NCBI GenBank assembly: GCA_964522605.1
Contig: CAZFWV010000022.1
Span: 1-40,372, forward strand
Direction of reading: 5' to 3'
Origin: CAVZLD01 sp964522605
GTDB taxonomy: Bacteria > Planctomycetota > Planctomycetia > Pirellulales > Pirellulaceae
Length of the DNA stretch: 40,372 nt
The translations under genes were made by a program, and so were the position numbers. Below the pieces are notes generated by a model that did not search any database, was not told the origin of the DNA, and worked only from the letters and a program-made list of their open reading frames with translations. Of the stretch, positions 24,487 to 32,984 are shown piece by piece. Every line of letters begins with the position of its first letter. Position 1 is the stretch's first letter.

Positions 24487-26171
24487 TACTGCGCCACGCG
24501 CCAGCGCGTATGGAACAGGCGAATCATGCCAATCAGTAGACCAAGGTTGAAGCACACGGACCACACGAGATAGGCCGCCCACATTCGCCAGCTGACGGGA
24601 ATCAGGTCGCTGCGCGGAACGAACGCTTGATCTGATCGCAACATGCGATCGGCTTTCAAGGGTACGGCAAACGCGGCGATAAACGGACTTGTGATTCCCG
24701 TTCGATGAATCGAGTCCGCCAGCACGGCCTGCTTGACGAGTGTTTGTCCATCCCGGTCGGCGACCGGTCGCGGGAGGATGGATTTCGTAAAGACCATGAC
24801 CGCGGGCGGTGCGCAAAAGAGGACGATCATGACGACGTACGTGATCAACAGGCTTGTGGATGTCTTTTGAAAAATAACGGAACAGAAGAGGGCCAAAGTG
24901 GCAGTCGTCACGCAGGTCATGACAATCACAAGCAGGTAGGCGCCGACACTGGCGAGATTTCCCCAGTAGAACGTCACCATCACACAAGCCAGAAGCAGCG
25001 GCCAGGCCAAGAAGAGGGTAAGCACGCTTGAGACGCGCAAGCCGGCGACGAGTTTTCCCCATAGAATCTGCCAGGGCGTAATCGTCGTGGTCAGCAGCAG
25101 ATCCAACGTCTGACGTTCCCGTTCGCTGGTAATACTGCCGGCGGAAAACACAGGACCGACCAGCATGTTGAAAAGGATCACGTAGGCGATGTACCAGGGA
25201 ACGCGTTCCGCCCGAATAAACAGACAGACGGCCATGATGGGAATCGCCAGGAACATGCTGATCATGATCACCAGTCGCAACATGAGCGTGCCCTGGCTGA
25301 AGATTTCGCTGTGAATCTCTTTGTCGTAGACCGGATTCGTTCCATCGGGCATCAGATCCTCGCGTTTCGGCGGGGCAAACAACCGATCCGGGAACTTGTC
25401 GCGTTGAATCACCAGTCCAACAGCATTCTGAGCCTCTTCTTCCAAATCCACGACCTCGCGTCCCTCGCTGCCCACATCGGGCGGATGCAACAGCCGCAGG
25501 CTGGTGTTCACAAACAAACCGAAACAGATCACCATCGCGATCGCGGGCAGTACGGTAACTGTGAAGAGCAGCCGTTCGGTACCTTGGGATTCCAAGACGG
25601 TCCACAGCAGAATTCCGAAAATCGCCAGCGGCAAGATCAGGAGATAAGACGTGACCAGCGCGGCCGCCGTTCGCTGGAAGTAGCTGCTGCATGCCACGCT
25701 AATCATCCCAAAGGTGATGACGGAGAGAACAAGTCCCAAATAGGCGGCCATGACCTCCAGGGGCGAGACGCCTCCCAGCGGCAAGCAGAGCATCACTATC
25801 GGCAGTGAGGCAACGATCAGCAGCGCAAGGGGCGTGAGGGACGAAAGGAGTTTCCCGAGCGTGATGGCCGATGGGCGTAGCGGACTGGCGAGCAGCGTTT
25901 CATAGGTTCGCCGTTCCTTTTCTCCCGTAATTGACCCTGCCGCAAAGCTCGGAGCCATCAAGGAAGCCAGGACGTATTGCCCCAAGAAAAACATGTTCAC
26001 CAGTCCGCGAGCTTCGGATGCGTTCGCCTCCAATCGCGTTTCCTGCGGCCACGCGAAATAGACAACCGCCGCAAGCAAGACCTGGTAAAACAACAGCAGG
26101 ATGAAGGCACGCTTCGTCCTGAGGTTGACCACCAACTCGCGCTGTAGAACGGGATTCTCCAGCAGATACAT
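24486..26171 (-). CDS. ABC-2 type transporter permease, internally duplicated
   Basis: A 561-residue integral membrane protein of the ABC-2/NatB-like class. It contains two homologous halves, each with a long cytoplasmic start (ENPVLQRELVVNLRTKR in the first), a conserved coupling motif and about six helices. The motif is FAAGSITGEKERRTYETLLASPLRPSAITLGKLL in the first half and FSAGSITSERERQTLDLLLTTTITPWQILWGKLV in the second. A hydrophilic connector (about residues 235-285) joins them. Such fused permeases need a separate ATPase; none is adjacent, so it must be supplied from elsewhere. The substrate is unknown. ATG 26171. The stop codon coincides with the end of repeat copy B. Confidence 0.83.
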   Translation of the reverse strand: MYLLENPVLQRELVVNLRTKRAFILLLFYQVLLAAVVYFAWPQETRLEANASEARGLVNMFFLGQYVLASLMAPSFAAGSITGEKERRTYETLLASPLRPSAITLGKLLSSLTPLALLIVASLPIVMLCLPLGGVSPLEVMAAYLGLVLSVITFGMISVACSSYFQRTAAALVTSYLLILPLAIFGILLWTVLESQGTERLLFTVTVLPAIAMVICFGLFVNTSLRLLHPPDVGSEGREVVDLEEEAQNAVGLVIQRDKFPDRLFAPPKREDLMPDGTNPVYDKEIHSEIFSQGTLMLRLVIMISMFLAIPIMAVCLFIRAERVPWYIAYVILFNMLVGPVFSAGSITSERERQTLDLLLTTTITPWQILWGKLVAGLRVSSVLTLFLAWPLLLACVMVTFYWGNLASVGAYLLVIVMTCVTTATLALFCSVIFQKTSTSLLITYVVMIVLFCAPPAVMVFTKSILPRPVADRDGQTLVKQAVLADSIHRTGITSPFIAAFAVPLKADRMLRSDQAFVPRSDLIPVSWRMWAAYLVWSVCFNLGLLIGMIRLFHTRWRVAQ

Positions 26172-26290
26172 GGCAGCCCCAAGCGCAACCGGGAACGGGT
26201 TCTAATCAGGATTCCGGACCTCAGGCAGACGTATGCAGAAGAAGGAAGGAAGAGCGGAATCTCGTCGTCTTACTCACCCGGAGGCCGCCT

Positions 26291-27505
26291 TCAGTACGAT
26301 CGCGGCGTCACACGGGCCTGGACTCGACCGGGCAACCCCACAATTCGAAGGAAGCCCTCCGCGTCCGTCTGGTTGTAGGAGCCTCCCCCCTCCATGGTCG
26401 CAATGCCTTCGTCGTACAAACTGTTCGGGCTGCTCCGTCCGTCGACGATGACGTTGCCCTTGTAGAGTTGCAGTCGAACTTGCCCCGAGACCGGCCGCAT
26501 TGCCTGCTCGATGAAGGCAAAGAGCGCATCCAGCTTCGGTGTGTACCACAAACCGTAATACACTAACTCTGCGACTTCCGGCGCCAGTCGGTCGCGCAAG
26601 TGGACCAAGTCCCGATCCAGCGTCAATTGCTCAAGCACCTGCAGCGCGTCGTACAGCAGCGTCATTCCCGGAGCTTCATACACGCCTCGACTCTTCATTC
26701 CCACGAATCGGTTCTCGACCATGTCGATGCGACCGATCCCGTTTCGCCCACCAATCTCATTCAGCGTCTTGACGATTTCAATCGGACTGAGTTTCTTGCC
26801 ATTGACGGCGACGGGCGTTCCCGAGGCAAAGTCAATCTCGAGCAATTCGACCTGATCGGGTGCCTGCTGCGGAGACACGGTCATGCCAAATTCGACCAGG
26901 TTGACGCCGTTCACATCGAGATCTTCCAATTTGCCGGCTTCATAGCTGATATGCAGACAGTTCTCATCCGAACTGTACGGCTTGCTCGCCGAAGCCTTCA
27001 CGGGAATCTTCCGTTCTTCACAGTAGTCGATCATCTCGGTCCGTCCCGGAAAGGCCTGCCGGAAGGATTCCATTCGCCAGGGCGCCAGGACTTGCACATC
27101 GGGTCGCAACGCTTCGGCGGCCAATTGAAACCGGCACTGGTCGTTCCCCTTCCCGGTGGCCCCGTGCGCAAACGCGTCGGCCCCGACTTCGCGGGCCACC
27201 TGCAAGCATTTCTTCGCGATCAGAGGCCGTGCGATCGAAGTTCCCAGCAGGTAGATACTCTCGTATTTCGCCTGCCATTTCAGGACCGGGAAGGCGAAAT
27301 CGCGACAAAGCTCCTCCTGAGCATCCACGATTTGAGCCGAGACCGCTCCGACGGAGAGGGCCTTATCCAGGATCGCCTGTCGGTCTTCGCAGGGCTGTCC
27401 CAAGTCCACGTAGACTGCGTGAATCTCGTAACCTTGATCGCGGAGCCAACCCAAGATCACGGACGTATCAAGCCCTCCGGAATAGGCCAGTACACAGCTG
27501 GGCAT
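26291..27505 (-). CDS. argG: Argininosuccinate synthase
   Basis: ATP-dependent condensation of citrulline and aspartate to argininosuccinate in arginine synthesis (cytoplasm). The N-type ATP pyrophosphatase loop AYSGGLDTSV opens the protein. Other family motifs are YLLGTSIARPLIAK, FAHGATGKGNDQCRF, VLAPWR, SSDENCLHISYEAG, NEIGGRNGIGRIDMVENRFVGMKSRGVYEAPG (substrate site) and LYKGNVIVDGR with SLYDEGIATME. The 404 aa are standard. The start ATG 27505 is set by the MPSCVLAYSGGLDT N-terminus with GGAG nine bases upstream. It is divergent from larB. Confidence 0.97.
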   Translation of the reverse strand: MPSCVLAYSGGLDTSVILGWLRDQGYEIHAVYVDLGQPCEDRQAILDKALSVGAVSAQIVDAQEELCRDFAFPVLKWQAKYESIYLLGTSIARPLIAKKCLQVAREVGADAFAHGATGKGNDQCRFQLAAEALRPDVQVLAPWRMESFRQAFPGRTEMIDYCEERKIPVKASASKPYSSDENCLHISYEAGKLEDLDVNGVNLVEFGMTVSPQQAPDQVELLEIDFASGTPVAVNGKKLSPIEIVKTLNEIGGRNGIGRIDMVENRFVGMKSRGVYEAPGMTLLYDALQVLEQLTLDRDLVHLRDRLAPEVAELVYYGLWYTPKLDALFAFIEQAMRPVSGQVRLQLYKGNVIVDGRSSPNSLYDEGIATMEGGGSYNQTDAEGFLRIVGLPGRVQARVTPRSY

Positions 27506-27671
27506 GGAAATCATCTCCAGTTCGTCGCACCCACAAGCGGGCAAAAGCTCAGACGCGGCCAGAAACCTCACATTGTGTAAGGCGTCGGACAGCCTGACAA
27601 GGCGTACTGGCTGGCCTTTCTAGCCGGCCGGCCGTTTTCGAAGCGGGCAAAAGTCGCTAAGTTGGGCAGGC

Positions 27672-28457
27672 ATGAAACCAGACACATTGCGAGAATTGTG
27701 CCAGACGTTCCTTGAAGGGCGGCTCGAGTCCCAACAGTTCCTGCTGCAGTGCCTGCAGCAGGCATCGCTCGATGTGGGCAGTGCGACACTCGACCTGCAC
27801 CGCCAGAGGCGTTGTGGATTTCCCGAGGTGATCTACGGACCGGGGAAATCGATCGAAGCTCTCCGGCAGATTGTCCGGGGTCTTCACGAAGGCGGGCAAG
27901 CCGTGCTCGCGACCCGCGTCTCGCCCGAGCAGGCGCAGGCAATCCTCCAGGACTTCCCGGAGGTGCTCTACAACGAAGTGGGCCGTACGCTCCGGTTGAG
28001 CGCGAGCGGTGAGAGTCCGCCGCAACAGGGACGCGTGGCGGTCATCACGGCCGGAACCAGCGATCAGCCAATCGCGGAGGAGGCCCGAGAGACGCTGGAT
28101 TGGATGAACGTCGCCGTCACCATGATTCGGGACGTCGGAGTCGCCGGTCCTCACCGGTTGCCAGCGCAATTAGAGAAGCTCCAAGACGTGGATGCCGCAG
28201 TAGTCGTTGCCGGCATGGAGGGTGCACTTCCGAGTGTCGTCGGTGGGTATGTCTCGTGTCCCGTGGTTGCGGTACCGACGAGCGTTGGTTATGGCGCGAG
28301 TTTTCACGGGCTCGCTCCCCTGCTCGGAATGCTCAATAGTTGCGCCGCGAATGTGGTTGTCGTCAACATCGACGCCGGCTTCAAAGGAGGCTACGTCGCC
28401 GGACTGATCGCTCACCGCAGTCATCGTCTATCTGCGCGAGATCCCGCTGATGCCTGA
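27672..28457 (+). CDS. larB: Nickel pincer cofactor biosynthesis protein LarB
   Basis: LarB carboxylates and hydrolyses nicotinic acid adenine dinucleotide, giving the precursor of the nickel-pincer nucleotide used by lactate racemase and other racemases/epimerases. The 261 residues show the C-terminal AIR-carboxylase (PurE-like) fold: VAVITAGTSDQPIAEEA, MIRDVGVAGPHRL, AAVVVAGMEGALPSVVGGYVSCPVVAVPTSVGYGASFHGLAPLLGMLNSCAANVVVVNIDAGFKGGY. The N-terminal FPEVIYGPGKS is also diagnostic. larC, larE and larA are not in the window. It overlaps the next gene by 8 bases, so it starts the larB-nnrD-ribF-nrnA run. ATG 27672. Confidence 0.92.
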   Translation: MKPDTLRELCQTFLEGRLESQQFLLQCLQQASLDVGSATLDLHRQRRCGFPEVIYGPGKSIEALRQIVRGLHEGGQAVLATRVSPEQAQAILQDFPEVLYNEVGRTLRLSASGESPPQQGRVAVITAGTSDQPIAEEARETLDWMNVAVTMIRDVGVAGPHRLPAQLEKLQDVDAAVVVAGMEGALPSVVGGYVSCPVVAVPTSVGYGASFHGLAPLLGMLNSCAANVVVVNIDAGFKGGYVAGLIAHRSHRLSARDPADA

Positions 28458-29307
28458 CTCCCCTGCCCTGCCCCGTCTGTCGCCGCGCCCCAAAGCAAGC
28501 CATAAAGGCGACTATGGTCGCGCACTGCTTGTCGGCGGATCGCGGGGCATGTGTGGTGCAATTGCTCTGTCCGCGTCGGCCACCTTACGGAGCGGCGCGG
28601 GTCTAGTCACGGTGGCAACCTTTGATCACTGCTGCGATGTGGTTGCCGGGCTGCAGCCTTGTTACATGACGCTGCCTTTGCCGACCGATGCAGAACAAAG
28701 ATTGTCGCCCGCGGCCCGCGATCAAATTGCGAATTTCGACTTCGACTGTCTGGCATGCGGCCCCGGATTCGGACAGACGCCGGACGTTGTGGATTTCGTC
28801 ACGTGGCTTTATCGTTCGACGGAAGCCCCGATGGTGATCGACGCCGATGGGATCAATGCGTTAGCTCGCGCCGGAACCAACTTGGGCGCACACGCGGGCC
28901 CGCGGATTCTGACACCTCATCCGGGGGAATTCCGCCGTCTCGTGGGCAATTCGTCGCTCAGCATCAATGGGTGTCGACACCAAGCACGACGACTGGCACG
29001 AGAACATGACCTGGTCCTTCTGGTCAAAGGAAATCAGACGCTCGTGACCGATGGACAACAGGATTTCGAGAACACGACGGGCAACCCAGGAATGGCGACG
29101 GGCGGCACCGGCGACGTACTCACCGGGGTGATTACCGCCCTGGTCTGCCAAAAGCTGTCGCCTTGGGAAGCCGCCCAGCTAGGGGTCTACGTGCACGGAC
29201 TGGCAGGCGATCTGGCAGCGGAAGAATTCGGGGTGGTTTCGCTGATCGCAAGTGACCTGATCGACCACTTGCCTCACGCCTTTCGGCAACTCGGGTTTTC
29301 GACGTGA
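28450..29307 (+). CDS. nnrD: ADP/ATP-dependent NAD(P)H-hydrate dehydratase (stand-alone)
   Basis: Repairs hydrated NADH and NADPH (NADHX, NADPHX) by dehydration coupled to ADP or ATP cleavage. The 285 residues form the ribokinase-like dehydratase domain alone: HKGDYGRALLVGGSRGMCGAI, ATLRSGAGLVTVAT, ACGPGFG, PMVIDADGINALA, ILTPHPGEFRRL, LVLLVKGNQTLVTDG and the nucleotide-binding MATGGTGDVLTGVI. The NnrE epimerase domain fused in E. coli is missing here. The start ATG 28450 overlaps larB by 8 bases, and its stop overlaps ribF by 4. Confidence 0.93.
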   Translation: MPDSPALPRLSPRPKASHKGDYGRALLVGGSRGMCGAIALSASATLRSGAGLVTVATFDHCCDVVAGLQPCYMTLPLPTDAEQRLSPAARDQIANFDFDCLACGPGFGQTPDVVDFVTWLYRSTEAPMVIDADGINALARAGTNLGAHAGPRILTPHPGEFRRLVGNSSLSINGCRHQARRLAREHDLVLLVKGNQTLVTDGQQDFENTTGNPGMATGGTGDVLTGVITALVCQKLSPWEAAQLGVYVHGLAGDLAAEEFGVVSLIASDLIDHLPHAFRQLGFST

Positions 29308-30260
29308 CGCTCAAGCTGATTCGGCACTGGAACGAGCTAACTCCCGATCTTCGTCGTGGTGCGGTCGCGATCGGGAACTTCGACGGCGTTCACCAAGGTC
29401 ACGCACGGATCATCGAACGACTGTTGTTTCATGCGCGCCGCCTCTCCGGCCCGACGGTCGTGTTCACGTTTGATCCACACCCCACGCTCCTGCTGCGCCC
29501 TGAACTTGCTCCCCCCCCGTTAACCTGGATCGACCGGAAAGCCGAATTACTTGCCGAGTTGGGCGTCGACGTACTCGTTGCCTATGCAACCGATGAAGCC
29601 TTGCTGTCGCTATCCCCCGAGGATTTCTTTCGGCAGATTGTCCTCGGTCAACTGGAAGCGCAGGCACTTGTCGAAGGCCCCAACTTCCGCTTCGGTCGCA
29701 AGCGGGCGGGAGACATCGAATTGCTCAAACGGCTTTGCGATGCACATGATGTGGCATTGGAAATCGCTGCTCCGGTCGAATACGAGGGCGAATATGTATC
29801 CAGCAGTCGCATCCGGGATCGGATCGCGGCGGGCGATGTGGGGTCCGCACGTCAGATGCTCACTCGCCCGTATCGCATTCGCGGCCTCGTAACCCATGGA
29901 GCCGCGCGGGGAGCTCGGATCGGTTTCCCCACGGCCAATGTCGATGCGATTGACACGATCCTGCCGGCGCACGGCGTCTATGCGGGCCACGCCCATGTCG
30001 ACCGAAATTCCTGGCCGGCCGCGATTCACATTGGCCCCAATCCCACGTTTGGTGAGCGTGGAGTGAAAGTGGAAGTCCACCTGATCGGCTTTGAGGGGTC
30101 GTTGTACGGTACTCCTTTGGAGGTTGACTTTCTGCAACGGTTGCGGGACATTCAGACCTTTTCCGCGCTCGAAGCCCTCCAGGCCCAGTTGCGGCAGGAT
30201 ATCCAGCGGGCCGTCGAACAGGCCCGACAGGCCGCAGCGCCGAGTACGCAGCAGGACTAA
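29304..30260 (+). CDS. ribF: Bifunctional riboflavin kinase/FMN adenylyltransferase
   Basis: Converts riboflavin to FMN and then FAD. The N-terminal nucleotidyl-transferase domain shows AIGNFDGVHQGHARII, VVFTFDPHP, EGPNFRFGRKRAGD and SSSRIRDRIAAGDV. The C-terminal kinase domain shows RGLVTHGAARGARIGFPTANV, LPAHGVYAGHA, IGPNPTFGERGVKVEVHLIGFEGSLYG. The 318 aa are typical. It starts at GTG 29304, overlapping nnrD by 4 bases (GTGA), which implies coupled translation. No FMN riboswitch is visible, as the gene is inside an operon. Confidence 0.96.
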   Translation: MTLKLIRHWNELTPDLRRGAVAIGNFDGVHQGHARIIERLLFHARRLSGPTVVFTFDPHPTLLLRPELAPPPLTWIDRKAELLAELGVDVLVAYATDEALLSLSPEDFFRQIVLGQLEAQALVEGPNFRFGRKRAGDIELLKRLCDAHDVALEIAAPVEYEGEYVSSSRIRDRIAAGDVGSARQMLTRPYRIRGLVTHGAARGARIGFPTANVDAIDTILPAHGVYAGHAHVDRNSWPAAIHIGPNPTFGERGVKVEVHLIGFEGSLYGTPLEVDFLQRLRDIQTFSALEALQAQLRQDIQRAVEQARQAAAPSTQQD

Positions 30261-30268
30261 GGAAGATC

Positions 30269-31258
30269 ATGGCAATTGACTGGACTCCGTTCGTCGACCT
30301 GATTGGCTCCCACGATCGATTCGTGCTGACCAGTCACATCCGCCCTGACTGCGACGCGCTCGGCAGCGAGTTGGGAATGGCCGAGATCCTGCGGACCCTC
30401 GGAAAGGACGTTCTGATCGTGAACGGCCATGCCACGCCGCCCAATCTGGCGTTTCTGGACCCGCAGCAGCAGATCGCAGCCCTGGGTGAGCAGATGGACG
30501 CCGAACACCTGCGCGATCGAGAACTGTTGATCATCCTGGATACGAGCGCCTGGGCGCAGTTGGGCTCCATGGCGGATGTGGTCAAGACGACGACCGCACG
30601 CAAGGTCGTCATCGACCACCATGTCAGCGAGGACGACCTCCAAGCGATCGCGTTCAAGGACGCGACGGCGGAAGCCACCGGACGGCTGGTGGTCGAGGCC
30701 GCCGATGCGTTGGGGGTCGCGTTGACACCCAAAATGGCAGGCCCGCTCTTCGCAGCGGTTGCCACCGACACCGGTTGGTACCGTTTCGGCTCGACACGCG
30801 GCGATACCTATGAACTCGCGGCACGGCTCGTCAATGCGGGTGCGAATCCCGCGGGAATCTACGCTGAGTTGTACGAGCAGGAAACGCTGGGACGTTGCCG
30901 TCTACGAGGGGTCATTCTGTCGCGGCTGCAGACGGAGCTCAACGGTCGACTCGTTCACACCTACGTGCGGAAACAGGACTTTGCCGATACGGGGGCCCTG
31001 CCACAAGACACGGAAGACGCGATCAATCTATCGCTGGCGATTGCCGGCACTCAGTTCGCTGTCATCCTCGTGGAACAGTTGACCGGCGGCTTCAAAATCA
31101 GCTTTCGAAGTCGTTGCGGCGTGGACTGCAGTCGGATTGCGGCGGAATTCGGAGGCGGTGGACATCGGGCGGCAGCCGGTGCCTTCATCGCGGAACCGTT
31201 CTCGATTGCTCAGCAAAAAGTCCTCGATCACGTTCGTGCCGCTTTGATCGACGTGTGA
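30269..31258 (+). CDS. nrnA: DHH-family phosphoesterase, NrnA-like
   Basis: Family members degrade nano-RNA oligonucleotides and 3'-phosphoadenosine 5'-phosphate. Motifs of the DHH domain: SHIRPDCDALGSELGM (metal ligands), LIILDTSAW, and VVIDHHVSE (the DHH triad). The DHHA1 domain ends with SFRSRCGVDCSRIAAEFGGGGHRAAAG, the GGGGH substrate loop. Length is 329 aa, normal. ATG 30269 follows AAGGAAG at a good distance, 8 bases after the ribF stop. The position after ribF suits a nucleotide-turnover operon; other DHH members with cyclic-di-AMP activity cannot be excluded. Confidence 0.88.
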   Translation: MAIDWTPFVDLIGSHDRFVLTSHIRPDCDALGSELGMAEILRTLGKDVLIVNGHATPPNLAFLDPQQQIAALGEQMDAEHLRDRELLIILDTSAWAQLGSMADVVKTTTARKVVIDHHVSEDDLQAIAFKDATAEATGRLVVEAADALGVALTPKMAGPLFAAVATDTGWYRFGSTRGDTYELAARLVNAGANPAGIYAELYEQETLGRCRLRGVILSRLQTELNGRLVHTYVRKQDFADTGALPQDTEDAINLSLAIAGTQFAVILVEQLTGGFKISFRSRCGVDCSRIAAEFGGGGHRAAAGAFIAEPFSIAQQKVLDHVRAALIDV

Positions 31259-31367
31259 CCGTCGATCGACTCGCCGGGAGATTCGCTCGAGTTGTCAATC
31301 GACCTGAACCGATCATGAAGATTGAGCCGAATATCCGGCTTCCCGTCGCGGATCAGACGAGCGATCT

Positions 31368-32138
31368 ATGTGGTGTGCCAAATGTCGAGAGGATGTGGTG
31401 CCCGCCGTCCCGCTGGAGGACGATGCGCAGGCGATGCAGTGCTTGCACTGCGGAAGTCTGCTGATGGCTGTGCCCGAGCCATTGTCGCCACCATCTGACG
31501 TGGGCGGACTTTCTTTCGTTCGCTCGGACGAAATCATCGACCGAGTGGAAACCGATTGTCCAATTGAACCCCCGCCGGTGATCGCCGATGACGCGGATTG
31601 GGAGATTGGACTTCCCGAAGCAGCCCCCGCAACCCCCCGGCCGGCGCAGCCGCGCGGCCGCAAGAACGTGCCGGTCCGGCGCGCGGCGGCTCCGCAGATT
31701 CAACCGCAGATCACGACTCGTCGCACGCCGTCGCCCCGCGGCAGCTTTCTCTGCTGGCTCCTGCTGGGACTTGGTGTCGCTGCTTTTTCGTGTGGGGCAT
31801 TGCTCGTCGCGCAGTCCCTTCTGAGCGATCGAGACGAGCTTTGGGATTTGGGGACCCCGCTCGTGCTGGCGGGTCAGGCAGCCTTCCTGATCGGACTCGT
31901 CTTACAACTGGACGTCCTTTGGCAGCAAGGGAAGGATACGAGCCAGAGCCTGCGCGATCTGGACCAACGTTTGAGCGGATCACCGTCCGCGCAGCGACCG
32001 ACACCTGCGGATACGGCCGAGCCAACGCGTTCTCGAATCCACTCGGCAGCACAAGGCATCTCAAGCCCCCATCTGGCCCTCCGGGATCTGAAGGGGCGGC
32101 TCGACGCGTTCGGCACGCACCTCGGCAGCCATCACTAA
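31368..32138 (+). CDS. Zinc-ribbon membrane protein, function unknown
   Basis: The 256-residue protein opens with a four-Cys zinc ribbon (Cys3/Cys6 and Cys25/Cys28). An acidic, Pro-rich linker follows (about residues 30-120), ending in an Arg-rich stretch. Two membrane helices come next, near FLCWLLLGLGVAAFSCGALLVAQSLL and LGTPLVLAGQAAFLIGLVLQL. The tail has a coiled-coil-like part (LQLDVLWQQGKDTSQSLRDLDQRL) and a polar end. The architecture recurs in planctomycetes but I know no function. Start ATG 31368; its ribosome site is weak. It is 109 bases after nrnA on the same strand. Confidence 0.65.
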   Translation: MWCAKCREDVVPAVPLEDDAQAMQCLHCGSLLMAVPEPLSPPSDVGGLSFVRSDEIIDRVETDCPIEPPPVIADDADWEIGLPEAAPATPRPAQPRGRKNVPVRRAAAPQIQPQITTRRTPSPRGSFLCWLLLGLGVAAFSCGALLVAQSLLSDRDELWDLGTPLVLAGQAAFLIGLVLQLDVLWQQGKDTSQSLRDLDQRLSGSPSAQRPTPADTAEPTRSRIHSAAQGISSPHLALRDLKGRLDAFGTHLGSHH

Positions 32139-32159
32139 AGCGTAGCCAGGTGATCTTCC

Positions 32160-32187
32160 TGGGATCGAGCCTCGCGGTGCGATCCCA
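32160..32187. terminator. Possible terminator hairpin between convergent genes
   Basis: TGGGATCG (32160-32167) pairs with CGATCCCA (32180-32187) around a 12-base loop. It lies between the stop codons of two convergent genes. There is no T-run, so intrinsic termination is uncertain. Confidence 0.35.
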
Positions 32188-32237
32188 AGTCTCGACGAAT
32201 TGCCGCCGTTCGTCTGCGTCCTCGCCAACAGAGAAAA

Positions 32238-32915
32238 TCAGCTAAAGAGCAGGTCGAGAAGATAATCGGTTTCGCAGAGGTCCTCCCGCAAGAGATTCGG
32301 GCCTGCCGCCGCTAATTCCTCCGCGGAGTAACCGCCGGTCGTAACCGCCAGCACGCGGGCCCCGATCGCTCGGCCACAGGCAACATCGCTCGGGGTGTCG
32401 CCGATCACCCAAACGTCGTCAGGATCGACGGGAAGCCCTAAGGTATCCTGCGCGTTCTGCAGTGCTTCGTGTGCGACGGCGTCCCGCGACACGTGATCGT
32501 CCCCGTACCCGCCGAACTGAAAATGCTCCCAAAGCGAAAAGTGCCGTAGCTTCTGCTCCGCACCAGCTCGAACGTTACCGGTCAGAAGTCCGAGATGTGC
32601 CTCCTCCGTTCGCTGCAATACGGCCAGCAGTTCGTGGACTCCGGGCAGAACCCATCCGGACCGCTGTCGCAGGAAATCTGGGAGTCGAGTCTGATAGGAC
32701 CGCTGGAAGCGTTGCCAGTTCTCCTGGGACCATGGAATATCATGCAGGCGAAACAGATCGGTCATGATGGCACGGTCGGTTCGCCCAGCGAACGGTACGC
32801 TGTCGACCTGAGGCTGAGCGCCGAACAATTCGGACAACGTCGCCAAAACCGCTTCCTGACCGGCGCCGCCGCTTCGAATCAGCGTTCCATCGATATCAAA
32901 CAGACAGATTCTCAT
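32238..32915 (-). CDS. HAD-superfamily phosphatase (phosphoglycolate phosphatase-like)
   Basis: A 225-residue hydrolase with all four HAD motifs: FDIDGTLI with the nucleophile and general acid Asp (motif I), GLLTGN (motif II), the conserved Lys/Arg region in AEQKLRHF (motif III), and VWVIGDTPSDVACGRAIGA (motif IV). The cap is of the helical C1 type (AGRTDRAIMTDLF...WVLPGVHELL). It may act on phosphoglycolate or another small phosphate ester. It begins 69 bases after the htrA stop on the same strand and may share its transcript. ATG 32915. Confidence 0.88.
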   Translation of the reverse strand: MRICLFDIDGTLIRSGGAGQEAVLATLSELFGAQPQVDSVPFAGRTDRAIMTDLFRLHDIPWSQENWQRFQRSYQTRLPDFLRQRSGWVLPGVHELLAVLQRTEEAHLGLLTGNVRAGAEQKLRHFSLWEHFQFGGYGDDHVSRDAVAHEALQNAQDTLGLPVDPDDVWVIGDTPSDVACGRAIGARVLAVTTGGYSAEELAAAGPNLLREDLCETDYLLDLLFS

Positions 32916-32984
32916 CGGAAATCGTTGCGTCGCTTTCGATCGTCCCGTGACCGTGTTTCGTCACTGGAACTCGCACAGTTTCAT

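Noticed and set aside
24400..25692. Minus-strand frame of 430 codons overlapping the permease gene
   Set aside because: It is another frame of the permease on the same strand. Its translation is Arg/Gly-rich and ends in the translated heptamer array.
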